Shown piece after piece: positions 33,444 through 43,360 of a stretch of DNA of 64,000 bases. Made by a program: the position numbers and the translations under genes. The notes below the pieces were generated by a model that was given only the letters and a program-made list of their open reading frames with translations, was not told where the DNA came from and did no database searches. The stretch is taken from positions 748,501-812,500 of the forward strand of contig NZ_CP067087.1 of assembly GCF_016745095.1 (NCBI RefSeq), read 5' to 3'. Each line of letters opens with the position of its first letter. Positions within the stretch are counted from its first letter, which is position 1. Source of the DNA: Croceicoccus sp. YJ47 (GTDB lineage Bacteria > Pseudomonadota > Alphaproteobacteria > Sphingomonadales > Sphingomonadaceae).

Positions 33444-34211
33444 TTACAGAAGCGGCCGCTCCCCCGGGCGCAGGGTCAGCACCTCCACCCCGTCCGCCGT
33501 CACCGCGACGGTATGTTCGAACTGTGCCGATAGCTTGCCGTCGCCCGTCACCACGGTCCACCCGTCGTCCAGCGTAGCGACTTTCCGCGTGCCCTGATTG
33601 ACCATCGGTTCGATGGTGAAGGTCATGCCCTCCACCAGCCGCTGCCCCGTGCCGCGCCGACCGAAGGCGAGCACCTGCGGTTCCTCGTGCATTTCGCGCC
33701 CGATCCCGTGCCCGCAATATTCGCGCACGATGGAGCAGCCGTTCCGTTTCGCATGGCGTTCGATCGCATGGCCGACATCGCCGAGCCGCGCGCCCGGCCG
33801 CACCTGCGCGATGCCCTGCCACATCGCCTCCTGCGCGATGCGGACGATCCGCCGCGCGGCGGGCGCGACGTCGCCGACCATGTAGGTCTTGCTCGAATCC
33901 GCGATGAAGCCGTTCTTCTCCAGCGTGATGTCGAGATTGATGATGTCGCCGTCCTTCACGAATTCGGTCGCGCTGGGCACGCCGTGGCACACGACCGCAT
34001 TGATCGAGCAATTGAGGACATAGGCAAAGCCATATTGCCCCTTGCTCGCCGGGCGCGACGCCAGATCGCCTGTAATGAAACGCTCGACCAGATCGTTGAT
34101 CTCCATCGTGGAGCGACCGGCAAGATCCACGCGATCCAGCATTTCGAAGACCGAGGCCAGCAGCCGCCCCGATATGCGCATGAGCGCGATTTCCTCCGGC
34201 GTCTTCACCAT
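33444..34211 (-). CDS. map: Type I methionine aminopeptidase
   Basis: 255-residue enzyme removing N-terminal Met. The metal and catalytic residues are present: His76 (VVCHG), Asp94 (INLDI), Asp105 (FIADSS), His168 (GHGIG), Glu201 (IEP) and Glu232 (FEHT). The ATG at 34211 lies one base after the stop of the ParD-like gene. It is therefore not a stand-alone housekeeping copy but the second gene of a two-gene operon. Another map elsewhere in the genome is possible but not visible here. Confidence 0.95.
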   Translation of the reverse strand: MVKTPEEIALMRISGRLLASVFEMLDRVDLAGRSTMEINDLVERFITGDLASRPASKGQYGFAYVLNCSINAVVCHGVPSATEFVKDGDIINLDITLEKNGFIADSSKTYMVGDVAPAARRIVRIAQEAMWQGIAQVRPGARLGDVGHAIERHAKRNGCSIVREYCGHGIGREMHEEPQVLAFGRRGTGQRLVEGMTFTIEPMVNQGTRKVATLDDGWTVVTGDGKLSAQFEHTVAVTADGVEVLTLRPGERPLL

Positions 34212-34212
34212 T

Positions 34213-34416
34213 TCAGGCGGCGAGGTCCGGAATGTCGATATCCGCCGCGGCGAGTTGCGACCGGACGATCTCATTGAACGAGAGCGCGGGATTGGCCTCC
34301 GCCAGCATGCCGATCTTCATCCAGTATTCCGCCTGCGCATTGATGGAGCGGCACATGACGGTGCTCGCCCGGCGGGCATCCTCATGCAGATCGTCGGCAA
34401 TTTTCACGATGCCCAT
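34213..34416 (-). CDS. ParD-like antitoxin-family protein
   Basis: 67-residue protein of the ParD-like family (MGIVKIADDLHEDARRAST, then a helix with RSINAQAEYWMKIG). The fold expected is ribbon-helix-helix, as in antitoxin repressors. No ParE or other toxin gene follows; instead map begins after one base. The AT-rich tandem repeat upstream would suit autoregulation by an RHH dimer. Confidence 0.8.
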   Translation of the reverse strand: MGIVKIADDLHEDARRASTVMCRSINAQAEYWMKIGMLAEANPALSFNEIVRSQLAAADIDIPDLAA

Positions 34417-34436
34417 GATGTCAGTCCTCTATCGAT

Positions 34437-34462
34437 ACGGTTCATATATGGTTCGTATATCG
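34437..34462. promoter_or_regulatory. Tandem 11-bp repeats upstream of parD-like/map
   Basis: GGTTCATATAT (34439-34449) directly followed by GGTTCGTATAT (34450-34460), one mismatch, within an unusually AT-rich stretch flanked by CGATA and TATCG. Head-to-tail 11-bp spacing places the copies on one helix face, as for RHH operators. It also contains -10-like hexamers for the leftward operon. Confidence 0.6.
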
Positions 34463-34554
34463 TAGGCCGGCGATTGGCAAGATTCGCACGGCATCCTGCC
34501 CCTTGCTGGCGACCGGGATTGCCCGATGCGGGGCGCGCGGATAGCGTGGCGCGC

Positions 34555-35247
34555 ATGGCACGATCCTCCTCCAACATCTTCGCCCGCCTGTTCGGCTTCC
34601 TCTTTCGCCTTGCGCTGCTCTTCGTGGTGCTTTCGCTGGTATGGGTGGGGGCCTATGCGCTTGTGCCTGTTCCGGTGACGGCCACGATGCTGATGGACGA
34701 CAATGGCATTACCAAGGACTGGACCCCGCTGTCCGACATCGACCGCAACATGGTCCGCGCGGTCATCGGGGCGGAGGATGGCAAGTTCTGCTCCCACGAC
34801 GGCTTCGATGCCGAAGCGATCGCCAATGCCATGGCCCGCAACGCGCAGGGCGGGCGCATCCGCGGCGGCTCCACGATCAGCCAGCAGACGGCGAAAAACG
34901 CCTTCCTGTGGCAGGACGGCGGCTATTTCCGCAAAGGCCTGGAGGCGTGGTTCACGTTTTTGATCGAGACGATCTGGGGCAAGCGCCGGATCATGGAGGT
35001 CTATCTCAATATCGCGGAGACGGGCATCGGCACCTATGGGGTCGAGGCAGGTGCGATCCGCTATTTCAACCACGGCGCCGACCGGCTCTCGGCGGATGAG
35101 GCCGCGCGCATGGCCGCCGCCCTCCCCTTGCCCAAGGAACGTTCGGTGGTGAACCCGTCGGGCTTCACTCGCCGTTACGGCAATACCATCCGCGCCCGCA
35201 TCGGGCAGGTGGAGCGCGACGGCCTCGACGCCTGCGTTTACAACTGA
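34555..35247 (+). CDS. mtgA: Monofunctional peptidoglycan glycosyltransferase MtgA
   Basis: 230-residue GT51 enzyme polymerising lipid II glycan chains at the outer face of the inner membrane. It has one N-terminal membrane span (LLFVVLSLVWVGAYALV) and the GT51 signatures AEDGKFCSHDGFD (catalytic Glu), GGSTISQQTAKNAFLW and KRRIMEVYLNIAETG. There is no transpeptidase domain, so it is monofunctional. The ATG at 34555 precedes the membrane anchor directly. Confidence 0.95.
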   Translation: MARSSSNIFARLFGFLFRLALLFVVLSLVWVGAYALVPVPVTATMLMDDNGITKDWTPLSDIDRNMVRAVIGAEDGKFCSHDGFDAEAIANAMARNAQGGRIRGGSTISQQTAKNAFLWQDGGYFRKGLEAWFTFLIETIWGKRRIMEVYLNIAETGIGTYGVEAGAIRYFNHGADRLSADEAARMAAALPLPKERSVVNPSGFTRRYGNTIRARIGQVERDGLDACVYN

Positions 35248-35276
35248 CCCACCACCGGCGCACGACGCGCACGAAA

Positions 35277-35306
35277 AAGCGCGGGAGGATCGCTCCTCCC
35301 GCGCTT
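35277..35306. terminator. Bidirectional terminator between mtgA and TonB receptor
   Basis: Perfect inverted repeat AAGCGCGGGAGGA/TCCTCCCGCGCTT with TCGC loop, A-rich on the left and T-rich on the right. It serves both convergent genes. Confidence 0.88.
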
Positions 35307-35328
35307 CTTTCGTCTGTGCTGTCGCGGC

Positions 35329-37830
35329 TCAGTAGCCGATGATCAGCGAGAGGCTGGCCGCGCGCGGCGCACCGATCTGGGCAAAGCCGAAATCGTTGAG
35401 CGAGCCGCCGAAGAAGCCGACGTAATATTCGTCGAACAGGTTCGTCACGTTCAGCTGAACCGCCACGTCGCCGCCCGTGGGGAATTCGGCGATGTTCAGA
35501 CGGGCGTCGAGATCGACGATCGTGTAGGCCGGGACTTCATCCTCGTTCGTGTCGTTGATGAAGCGGGGGCCGGTCCGCTTGCCCTGCACGCCCAGTTCGA
35601 GCGGGCCGAGAGCGACCTGACCACGCGCACCGAAGCTGTATTCCGGCGTGCCCGATTCGCGGTTGCCCGCCGTCGGGATGATGCCGTTGTTGGGGCCGAG
35701 CACGTCGTCCTGAATTTCGGAGTCGTTGTACGAACCGAAGAGGTAGATCAACGTGTTGGTCGTCGGGCGATAGGCGATGGAACCGTCCACGCCATATTTG
35801 TCGACCTCGCCGAGGTTGCGGAAGATGGTCGCGCCTTCGCCATTGTTGGCGTCCGGATCGAACGCGGATGCGAGACGGTTTTCATACTTCGTGTACCAGC
35901 CCGCGATCTGCGCCTGGATACGGCCGCGCTGGAAACGCACGCCCGCGTCAAAGCTGTCCGTGGTTTCGGGAACCGGCGCCGCCGCATCGCGAACGAAGAG
36001 CGAGTCGTACAGCGGGTCGGTACCCGGCACCGAGAGACCCTTGGCATAGTTCGCGAACACCGAAGCCGCATCGGTGACCGCGAAGGTCAGGCCGACATTC
36101 GGCAGCAGCTTGTCATACTTGTACGTCCGCGACAGCGGGCTGACATAGTTGGGGTTCGCCGCCTCGTACTGCGACAGATCCTGACCCGGCGTCGGACAGT
36201 CGACGAAACCGCTCGCGCTGGTGGTGTAGCAGTTCTGGTTCAGCTCACGCTCGAAGAACGGCGCGCGCAGGCCCAGCACGGTCGTCAGGCGATCGTCCAT
36301 GAAACGGCCGCGATATTCGCCCGAAATCTGGTGCAGGATCGCATAGGACAGACGGTCGCGCTTGTTCACCTCATTGCCGTTCACGTCGAGCAGCGGGTTG
36401 TCGATCGCGAAAACGTCGCTCGGCTCGCCATTCTTGAACATGTTGGTGATTTCGCCGGTCTGACGGTGACGGGCGCGATCCCAGGTGTAGGCGACACGGA
36501 AACGATGCGACGGCGCCAGATCGTAGATCAGGTTGGCGATCACGCCATAGCGATTGGTGCGCGTCTGGCTCGGATCGTTGCCGGCGATGCGGTCGAGCGT
36601 ATCGCCGTCGCCGTTGAGGTCACGGCCAAAGTAATAGCCGCCGTTGAACGCACCGGTCAGCGGGGTCGTCGTGCCGCGCGGCGTGAAGAAACCTTCGCGC
36701 AGATCGTCGGGCCCGCCACCGTTGGCCTTCACATACTGATAGCTCGGATCGAAGGTGAAGGTCAGGCTGTCGGTAAGGGTAAAGCGCGAGGAACCGCGGA
36801 TATTGCCCGTGTCGGACGGGTTGTAGCGGCGATAGAACGGCGCGCCGCAGCCGCCGCGATCGTCGTACTGTTCCGCCAAGCCATTGACGCCGCCCTGGCC
36901 GAGCACCTGCCCGTCGGGAACGGCGCAGGGGAACGGTGCCTCGCCTTCCTTCTGGTAGATGTTGAAGCGGTCCGCCTTGGTAAAGGTGCCGTCATAGAAG
37001 CCGAGCAGGTCTTCCAGATCTTCCGAACCGGCGAAATTGTTGCGGTTCTGGTTCCAGTGACCCGCGACCGAGATGAAGTCGCCGTTGTTGCCGATATCCT
37101 GGAAGATACGGCCGTTGAACTGCGTCTTCTCGACTTCGCTGTACGGGTTGTAGGGCACGCCATAGGAGGTGAAGCTGCCCGAAACGAACGCCCGCAGGCC
37201 GCCGCCGGTGATGTCGCCGGTGTCGACCATCGCGAACCCGCGCATGTAGAGCGAATTCTGGAAATCGTTCTTGGCGAACACATCGCCCACCGACATGGTG
37301 GTGGTGATGCCGGGCTCCATGCCGGGGATGCGCGTGCGGATGTTGACGGTGCCGCCGGTGGCCGATGCGGTCGGGCTGTCGACGTCGGTGACGCCCAGGT
37401 TCACGTTCACCTCTTCCAGCACTTCGGGGTCGACCTGCTGATTGGTGTAGAGCGCGTAATTGCCCGAATCGTTCAGCGGCAGACCGTCCAGCGTCTGCGA
37501 AACGCGATCGGCGCCAAAGCCGCGAATGGTGAAGCCACCGCCCGACGAACCCCAGGGATCGTTGTTCTGAAAGCTGACGCCCGGAACCAGGTTGATGATG
37601 TCATTGACCGTCTGGCCGGGGCGCTGACGACGGATGATTTCCTGGTTGAGAACCTGCTTCGCCTTGGGCGTGTCGGGAATTTCGACACCGCCGACGCTGC
37701 GGTCGCGGGCGCCGGTGACGACGATGACGTCTTCTTCGCTGAAGTCGATCGAACCGGTCGACTGTGCATGTGCGGAAAGCGGCAACATGATCGCCACGAC
37801 GGCGCTGCTGCCAAGGAGGAAGTTCTTCAT
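35329..37830 (-). CDS. TonB-dependent outer-membrane receptor
   Basis: 833-residue receptor with a signal peptide (SAVVAIMLPLSAHAQ), TonB box (EEDVIVVTGAR), plug domain (DTPKAKQVLNQEIIRRQRPG, GFTIRGFGADRVSQTLDG, TASATGGTVNIRTR) and a large beta barrel ending PRAASLSLIIGY. The last residue is Tyr rather than the more usual Phe. It imports an unidentified substrate with TonB-ExbBD energy; nothing nearby indicates whether this is a siderophore, sugar or metal complex. Sphingomonads often have many such receptors. Confidence 0.93.
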   Translation of the reverse strand: MKNFLLGSSAVVAIMLPLSAHAQSTGSIDFSEEDVIVVTGARDRSVGGVEIPDTPKAKQVLNQEIIRRQRPGQTVNDIINLVPGVSFQNNDPWGSSGGGFTIRGFGADRVSQTLDGLPLNDSGNYALYTNQQVDPEVLEEVNVNLGVTDVDSPTASATGGTVNIRTRIPGMEPGITTTMSVGDVFAKNDFQNSLYMRGFAMVDTGDITGGGLRAFVSGSFTSYGVPYNPYSEVEKTQFNGRIFQDIGNNGDFISVAGHWNQNRNNFAGSEDLEDLLGFYDGTFTKADRFNIYQKEGEAPFPCAVPDGQVLGQGGVNGLAEQYDDRGGCGAPFYRRYNPSDTGNIRGSSRFTLTDSLTFTFDPSYQYVKANGGGPDDLREGFFTPRGTTTPLTGAFNGGYYFGRDLNGDGDTLDRIAGNDPSQTRTNRYGVIANLIYDLAPSHRFRVAYTWDRARHRQTGEITNMFKNGEPSDVFAIDNPLLDVNGNEVNKRDRLSYAILHQISGEYRGRFMDDRLTTVLGLRAPFFERELNQNCYTTSASGFVDCPTPGQDLSQYEAANPNYVSPLSRTYKYDKLLPNVGLTFAVTDAASVFANYAKGLSVPGTDPLYDSLFVRDAAAPVPETTDSFDAGVRFQRGRIQAQIAGWYTKYENRLASAFDPDANNGEGATIFRNLGEVDKYGVDGSIAYRPTTNTLIYLFGSYNDSEIQDDVLGPNNGIIPTAGNRESGTPEYSFGARGQVALGPLELGVQGKRTGPRFINDTNEDEVPAYTIVDLDARLNIAEFPTGGDVAVQLNVTNLFDEYYVGFFGGSLNDFGFAQIGAPRAASLSLIIGY

Positions 37831-38185
37831 TGCAGATGTCCCCTGATGCGGTGGTGACTACGAATCCCGTTAAAGCGGAAAAAACGGGGCAATCCCGATG
37901 CGGCGATTCGCCCGTTTATCCGCTTTCGGCGCCCCCTTAACGCCTCCTACGTGACAATCGAGTGACAAAACATGCGTCATTTGGGAACCTGTAATAAGCT
38001 TTCAAAAACAGGCGGTGAAATGGCGCCGTTAACCGTATAGCGTCGGCCTTGCGGCAAGATTCTGGCACGGGAGCAGAGGGCGAAAAAGATTTTCGCTGCA
38101 CTGCGGTAAATCTGCAACGCTTCGGCGAAAGGGATCGGGCGGTGGGGCGGTTCGCATCCGTGGCTTTTGCGGTATAGGTCGCCGC
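37831..38185. promoter_or_regulatory. 355-bp divergent region between TonB receptor and CDF exporter
   Basis: No ORF with coding character. It holds the TonB-receptor promoter on one strand and the CDF promoter on the other. Visible repeats are two GTGACA words 11 bp apart (37951 and 37962 region) and CCTGT...ACAGG bracketing AATAAGCTTTC near 37990. No Fur box or Zur-type palindrome was recognised with confidence. Confidence 0.4.
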
Positions 38186-39115
38186 ATGGGTATTGGACAC
38201 GATCATTCGCACGGCCACGGGCACGGGCATGCACACGCGCCAAAGGATTATGGGCGCGCGTTCGCCATCGGCGTGATTCTCAACGTCGGGTTCGTCGCGA
38301 TCGAGGGGTTGGCAGGGCTGATCTACGGTTCGATGGCGCTTCTGGCCGATGCGGGGCACAATCTTTCCGACGTGCTCAGCCTGCTCATCGCATGGGGGGC
38401 GAGCGTTCTTTCCCGGCGGCCCCCTTCGGCGCGGTTCACCTTCGGCTTGAAAAGCAGTTCGATCCTCGCTGCCATCGCGAATGCGGCGCTTCTGCTGATC
38501 GCATTGGGCGCCATCGCGATCGAGACTTTGCGCCGGCTGTTCGATCCCGCCCCGGTCGAGCCGGGTCCGATCATGGTCGTCGCCGGGATCGGCATTGCCA
38601 TCAACACGGCCACCGCCTTGCTGTTCATGGCCGGGCGCAAAGGCGACCTCAACATTCGCGGCGCCTATCTGCACATGGTGGCCGATGCGGCGGTCTCGGC
38701 GGGCGTGGTCGGCGCGGGCCTGCTGATCTGGCTCACCGGTTTTGCCTGGATCGATCCCGTGACCAGCCTGCTGATCGTCGCGATCATCGCGGTGGGCACG
38801 TGGGGGCTTTTGAAGGACAGCGTGAAGATGGGCCTGCTCGCCGTGCCGGACAGCGTGGACGAAGGCGCGGTGCTGCAAACGCTGTCCCGCCTGCCCGGCG
38901 TGGCGGCGGTGCACGACCTCCATATCTGGCCGATGAGCACGACCGAAACCGCGCTGACCGCGCATCTTGTCATGCCGGGCGGACATCCGGGCGATGCGTT
39001 CCTGCACGATGTCGCGCACCGGCTGGATCACGATCACGGGGTGCATCACACCACGTTGCAGGTGGAGCTCAACCCCGAGGCGGGCTGCGCGCTCGCCGAT
39101 GGCACGGTGGTATAG
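38186..39115 (+). CDS. Cation diffusion facilitator metal exporter (CzcD/ZitB-like)
   Basis: 309-residue proton-coupled efflux pump for divalent metals such as Zn2+. The His-rich N terminus (GHDHSHGHGHGHAHAP) is a metal-sensing or loading tail. Six membrane spans follow, with metal-site motifs SMALLADAGHNLSD and HMVADAAVSAG, then a cytoplasmic C-terminal domain with HDLHIWPMS. Substrate specificity is inferred from family resemblance. Confidence 0.94.
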   Translation: MGIGHDHSHGHGHGHAHAPKDYGRAFAIGVILNVGFVAIEGLAGLIYGSMALLADAGHNLSDVLSLLIAWGASVLSRRPPSARFTFGLKSSSILAAIANAALLLIALGAIAIETLRRLFDPAPVEPGPIMVVAGIGIAINTATALLFMAGRKGDLNIRGAYLHMVADAAVSAGVVGAGLLIWLTGFAWIDPVTSLLIVAIIAVGTWGLLKDSVKMGLLAVPDSVDEGAVLQTLSRLPGVAAVHDLHIWPMSTTETALTAHLVMPGGHPGDAFLHDVAHRLDHDHGVHHTTLQVELNPEAGCALADGTVV

Positions 39116-39127
39116 GGCGCAACGCAA

Positions 39128-39155
39128 AAGGGCCGGAGGTTTCCCCCCGGCCCTT
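39128..39155. terminator. Bidirectional terminator between CDF and clpX
   Basis: AAGGGCCGG (39128-39136) pairs with CCGGCCCTT (39147-39155). The genes on both sides converge here. Confidence 0.8.
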
Positions 39156-39181
39156 CGCTATCGCATGGAAACGGCGCGGGT

Positions 39182-40438
39182 TTAGGCGGCCTCTTCCTTG
39201 GACTTGTGCACCTGCACGGGTTCCTTGCGGCCCTCGACGACATCCTTGTCGACGACCACCTCGGCGACGCCTTCGAGCGTCGGCAGGTCGAACATCGTGT
39301 CGAGCAGCATGGCCTCCACGATGGAGCGCAGGCCGCGTGCGCCGGTCTTGCGCTTGATGCCCTTCTGCGCGATCGCCTCGAGCGCGTCGTCGGTGAAAGT
39401 CAGTTCGACATTCTCCAGCGCGAAGAGCTTCTGATACTGCTTGATCAAAGCGTTCTTCGGCTCCTTCAGGATCTTGACCAGCGCATCGACGTCGAGATCC
39501 TCGAGCGTGGCGATCACCGGCAGACGACCAACGAATTCGGGGATGAGCCCGAATTTCAGCAAATCCTCCGGCTCCGCCTTCGAAAGAAGCTCGCCGACCT
39601 TCTTCTTTTCCGGATCGGCGACATGCGCGCCAAAGCCGATCGAACGCTTCGCCATCCGGTCCGAAATCAGCTTTTCGAGGCCCGCAAATGCACCGCCACA
39701 GATGAACAAGATGTTCGTCGTGTCGACCTGCAGGAATTCCTGCTGCGGATGCTTGCGGCCGCCCTGCGGCGGGACCGACGCGGTCGTCCCCTCCATCAGC
39801 TTGAGCAAGGCCTGCTGCACACCCTCACCCGACACGTCGCGCGTGATGCTCGGGTTCTCGGCCTTGCGCGTGATCTTGTCGATCTCGTCGATGTAGACGA
39901 TGCCGTGCTGCGCCTTCTCGACGTTATAGTCGCTGGCCTGCAGCAGCTTGAGGATGATATTCTCGACATCCTCGCCGACATAGCCCGCCTCGGTCAGCGT
40001 GGTCGCATCGGCCATCGTGAACGGCACGTCGAAGGTGCGCGCCAGCGTCTGCGCCAGCAGCGTCTTGCCCGAACCGGTCGGCCCGACGAGCAGGATGTTC
40101 GATTTCGCCAGCTCGACATCGTCGTTCTTGCCGCCATGCTTCAACCGCTTGTAGTGATTGTGCACGGCCACCGACAGGACGCGTTTGGCCCGGTCCTGCC
40201 CGATGACGTAATCGTTCAGGGTCGCGAAAATCTCGGCCGGGGGCGGAACGCCGCCGTCCTTCTTGCCGGCGATGCCCGCCTTGGTTTCCTCGCGGATGAT
40301 GTCGTTGCACAATTCGACGCATTCATCGCAGATGAACACGGTCGGTCCGGCGATCAGCTTGCGCACCTCATGCTGCGACTTTCCACAGAAGCTGCAGTAA
40401 AGCGTGCTCTTGCTGTCCGTTCCGCTCACTTTGGTCAT
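39182..40438 (-). CDS. clpX: ATP-dependent Clp protease ATPase subunit ClpX
   Basis: 418-residue AAA+ unfoldase feeding ClpP. The N-terminal zinc domain has YCSFCGKS and ICDECVELC. The ATPase has Walker [17 protein letters not shown] and Walker [12 protein letters not shown], the RKH-region and the ClpP-binding IGF loop ([10 protein letters not shown]). ClpX-ClpP degrades CtrA and other regulators in Alphaproteobacteria, linking it to chpT. It lies downstream of clpP with a 176-bp gap. Confidence 0.97.
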   Translation of the reverse strand: MTKVSGTDSKSTLYCSFCGKSQHEVRKLIAGPTVFICDECVELCNDIIREETKAGIAGKKDGGVPPPAEIFATLNDYVIGQDRAKRVLSVAVHNHYKRLKHGGKNDDVELAKSNILLVGPTGSGKTLLAQTLARTFDVPFTMADATTLTEAGYVGEDVENIILKLLQASDYNVEKAQHGIVYIDEIDKITRKAENPSITRDVSGEGVQQALLKLMEGTTASVPPQGGRKHPQQEFLQVDTTNILFICGGAFAGLEKLISDRMAKRSIGFGAHVADPEKKKVGELLSKAEPEDLLKFGLIPEFVGRLPVIATLEDLDVDALVKILKEPKNALIKQYQKLFALENVELTFTDDALEAIAQKGIKRKTGARGLRSIVEAMLLDTMFDLPTLEGVAEVVVDKDVVEGRKEPVQVHKSKEEAA

Positions 40439-40614
40439 AAGTTATCCTGTATCGCCCGAATCCGGGCGGGGTCATAAAATCTACGCCTGCGCCTGCGAGA
40501 ATCAAGGTCGCTGTCCGCCCTGCGCATCAGCATGTGCATAACGCACTTGTGCTGACGCGCAGGTTAAGAACGGATGGCCCTGCCAAAATTATCGCCGCCG
40601 CGGCGTTTTGCCGC

Positions 40615-41277
40615 TCAACTCGGCTTCGTCTCGGCGGCGGTGCCTTCGGCGTCGGTGCGGGATACGAACACCTTGTCGACGATGCCGAATTCCTTCGCCT
40701 CGTCCGCTTCGAGGAAGGTGTCGCGGTCCATCGCCTTCTCGATCTCGTCGAGCGGGCGACCGGTATATTGCGCGTAAAGGTCGTTCATCCGGCGGCGAAT
40801 ACGCAGGATCTCGCGCGCTTGAATCTCGATATCCGACGCCATGCCGCGCGCGCCGCCTGACGGCTGATGCACCATGATCCGCGCATTGGGGAGCGCGATG
40901 CGCATGCCAGGCTCACCCGAGGCGAGCAGGAAGCTGCCCATGGACGCGGCCTGACCGATGCACACCGTGCTGACGCGCGGCTTGATATATTGCATCGTGT
41001 CATGGATCGCCATGCCGGCGGTGACGACGCCGCCGGGCGAATTGATGTACATCGAGATGTCCTTGGTGGAATCCTCCGATTCCAGGAACAAAAGCTGCGC
41101 CACGATGAGCGAGGCCATGTTGTCCTCGACCTGTCCCGTGACGAACACGATCCGTTCGCGCAAAAGGCGGGAAAAGATGTCGAAACTGCGTTCGCCGCGG
41201 CTGGTCGATTCGACGACGACAGGCACCAGTGCGCCGGTTTCCGGGTCGATCCGCATGTTTCCGATCATGTCCGTCAT
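40615..41277 (-). CDS. clpP: ATP-dependent Clp protease proteolytic subunit ClpP
   Basis: 220-residue serine protease forming the barrel partner of ClpX. The triad is Ser112 (GQAASMGS), His137 (IMVHQPSGG) and Asp186 (DRDTFL). Start ATG 41277. The usual order tig-clpP-clpX is kept on this strand, but a lipoprotein amidase gene is inserted on the opposite strand between tig and clpP. Confidence 0.97.
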   Translation of the reverse strand: MTDMIGNMRIDPETGALVPVVVESTSRGERSFDIFSRLLRERIVFVTGQVEDNMASLIVAQLLFLESEDSTKDISMYINSPGGVVTAGMAIHDTMQYIKPRVSTVCIGQAASMGSFLLASGEPGMRIALPNARIMVHQPSGGARGMASDIEIQAREILRIRRRMNDLYAQYTGRPLDEIEKAMDRDTFLEADEAKEFGIVDKVFVSRTDAEGTAAETKPS

Positions 41278-41304
41278 GTATTCCTCTGATTTTCCGGTGA
41301 AGCG

Positions 41305-41338
41305 CCTATGTCGGCGCTTGGGACGCCATGTTCAACCC
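41305..41338 (-). promoter_or_regulatory. Possible sigma-32-type promoter of clpP
   Basis: On the leftward strand GGGTTGAAC (41330-41338) lies about 17 bp before CGACATAGG (41305-41313), and the ClpP start is 28 bp further on. This loosely resembles alphaproteobacterial RpoH promoters (CTTGAA and CCxxATAT). Regulation by the rpoH in this window is plausible but not shown. Confidence 0.3.
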
Positions 41339-41421
41339 CCCTGATGCGGGGACCGCGGGCGGCACCATCCCGCATAGCCGGCGATTGACGGATGCGCCAC
41401 CGACGTGGATCAATGCAGGCG

Positions 41422-42945
41422 ATGAAAACCCTTCGCCTTGCCGGGCTCGCCGCCCCACTCGCCCTCCTGTCCGCATGCGCCGCCCCGATGACGGCGGACG
41501 CGCCACCCACCATGCACCACGGCGCCGCGCCCGATGGCGGCGGAGCGGCGGCGGCGCGCCATTATGTCGACCGGATCGCGCGGCTCGACGATGCGGGGCC
41601 GATGCTCAATGCGGTCATCGCCTACGATCGCGACGCGGCGGCGAAGGCGGATGCCCTGCGCGGCACGCCGCTCGCCGGGCGCACCGTGCTGGTGAAGGAC
41701 AATATCGAGACGCGCGAATGGCCCACCACCGCGGGGAGCGAGGCACTTCGCCGCAACGCGACCGGCCGCGACGCGCCGCTCATCGCCAATCTGCGCGCGG
41801 CGGGCGGGCTCGTGCTGGGCAAGACCAACCTGTCCGAATGGGCCAATATCCGCAGCACCCATTCCACCAGCGGGTGGAGCGCCATCGGCGGCCTGACCAG
41901 AAATCCGCATGCGACCGACCGCAACAGCTGCGGTTCGTCCTCGGGCAGCGGGGCGGCGGTGGCGGCCGGCCTCGCATGGGCGGCGATCGGCACCGAAACG
42001 GACGGGTCGATCACCTGCCCGGCAAGCGTGAACGGCGTCGTCGGGTTCAAGCCCACCGTCGGCATGGTCAGCCGCACCCATGTCGTCCCGATCAGCCATT
42101 CGCAGGACACCGCGGGCCCGATGGCCCGTTCCGTCGCCGATGCCGCAATGCTGCTCACCGCGATTGCCGGGCCGGACCCGGCGGACCCCGCCACCGCCGA
42201 CGCCGCGACCCATCGCACCGATTTCGCCGCCGGACTGGATGCATCCTCGCTCCGCGGCGTGCGGATCGGGGTGCTGACGAATCAGGTGGGCGACATTCCC
42301 GGCGTCACCGCCCTTTTCGATCGCGCGAAGGCCGATCTCGAAGCGGCGGGCGCCGTCCTCGTGCCCATTGCCTACGAACCCGACCCGAAGATGTACGAGG
42401 ATGAATTCGCCGTCCTGCTGTATGAATTGCGGGAAGATCTGGGCGCCTATCTCGCCGGATCGCCCGCCGATATTGCGATTCGCACGCTCGACGATGCGGT
42501 CGCGTTCAACATCGCCCATGCGGATACGGAAATGCGATGGTTCGATCAGGACATCTTTGTGATGGCACAGGATGCCGACGATCCAGCCGCCTACGAAAAG
42601 GCCCGCGCGAATTCTCTGCGCCTCGCCAAGGACGCGGGGATCGATGCCTTGATGGAGCAGCACGACGTGCGTGTCCTCCTCGCGCCGACCACCGGTCCGG
42701 CGTGGCCGAGCGACCTGCTCTATGGTGACAATTACCCCGGCGGCGTGGGCGCCGGAAGCCTGGCGGCGATCGCCGGCACGCCCCATCTGACCGTGCCGAT
42801 GGGCGCGGTCGAGGGACTTCCCGTGGGCCTGTCCTTCATGGGCGGAAAATGGGCCGACCGCGACGTGCTTGCCATCGGCGCGGCGTATGAACGGGCGCGC
42901 AGCGCGCCCTTGGCAATTCCGGATTTCGCCCCCTGGCGGCAATAG
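41422..42945 (+). CDS. Lipoprotein amidase, amidase-signature family
   Basis: 507-residue amide hydrolase with a Ser-cisSer-Lys triad: Lys92 (VLVKDNIETR), the cis-Ser in GSSSGSG (about 171-177) and nucleophile Ser196 (TETDGSITCP, where most relatives have GGS). A lipoprotein signal peptide is present (LAAPLALLSAC, lipobox Cys19), so it is anchored in the envelope. The ATG at 41422 gives the signal peptide; the open frame from 41392 adds ten residues. The amide substrate is unknown. Confidence 0.9.
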   Translation: MKTLRLAGLAAPLALLSACAAPMTADAPPTMHHGAAPDGGGAAAARHYVDRIARLDDAGPMLNAVIAYDRDAAAKADALRGTPLAGRTVLVKDNIETREWPTTAGSEALRRNATGRDAPLIANLRAAGGLVLGKTNLSEWANIRSTHSTSGWSAIGGLTRNPHATDRNSCGSSSGSGAAVAAGLAWAAIGTETDGSITCPASVNGVVGFKPTVGMVSRTHVVPISHSQDTAGPMARSVADAAMLLTAIAGPDPADPATADAATHRTDFAAGLDASSLRGVRIGVLTNQVGDIPGVTALFDRAKADLEAAGAVLVPIAYEPDPKMYEDEFAVLLYELREDLGAYLAGSPADIAIRTLDDAVAFNIAHADTEMRWFDQDIFVMAQDADDPAAYEKARANSLRLAKDAGIDALMEQHDVRVLLAPTTGPAWPSDLLYGDNYPGGVGAGSLAAIAGTPHLTVPMGAVEGLPVGLSFMGGKWADRDVLAIGAAYERARSAPLAIPDFAPWRQ

Positions 42946-43360
42946 AAAGGCGCGGCGCCCGGCGGAATAAATCTCCCGCCGGAACGCCGCGCCTTTGTCG
43001 GCCAGGTTCGTGTGAACATGGCCCGGCAACGGTCGAATGCGCGATGTGGCCCCTTTTTCTTCAGGTCGCGAATTCAACCGTCACCGTTTCGATACGACCC
43101 TGTTTCCGTCCGGAAAAAGGATTGTGAAGCGATCCTGTGGCCCGACCCGGCGGTCATGCGCCGATGCGAGTCTCACCTACGGCCAATAGCGCCGCAACGC
43201 CGCTCGTAAAGCCCGCTCGGAGTTTTTGCGCGAACCGCTGTGATAAAAACGCCGCTATCCCATTGGGGCAGCGCGCGCCCGAAACAGCCGGACAACGAAA
43301 AAGGGGTCGCCGGACATCCGGCAACCCCTTTCGATCCGCAAGCCGGACTGTCGCCCGGAT
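42946..43360. terminator. 415-bp gap holding two terminators
   Basis: AAAGGCGCGGCG (42946-42957) pairs with CGCCGCGCCTTT (42985-42996) and ends the amidase gene. AAAGGGGTCGCCGG pairs with CCGGCAACCCCTTT (43300-43331) and ends tig on the other strand. Between them (42998-43299) no supported gene, tRNA or repeat was found. Confidence 0.8.

Noticed and set aside
42998-43299. Possible small RNA or gene in the amidase-tig gap
   Set aside because: No coding character, promoter-terminator pair or known RNA fold was seen; the only structure is the two flanking gene terminators.
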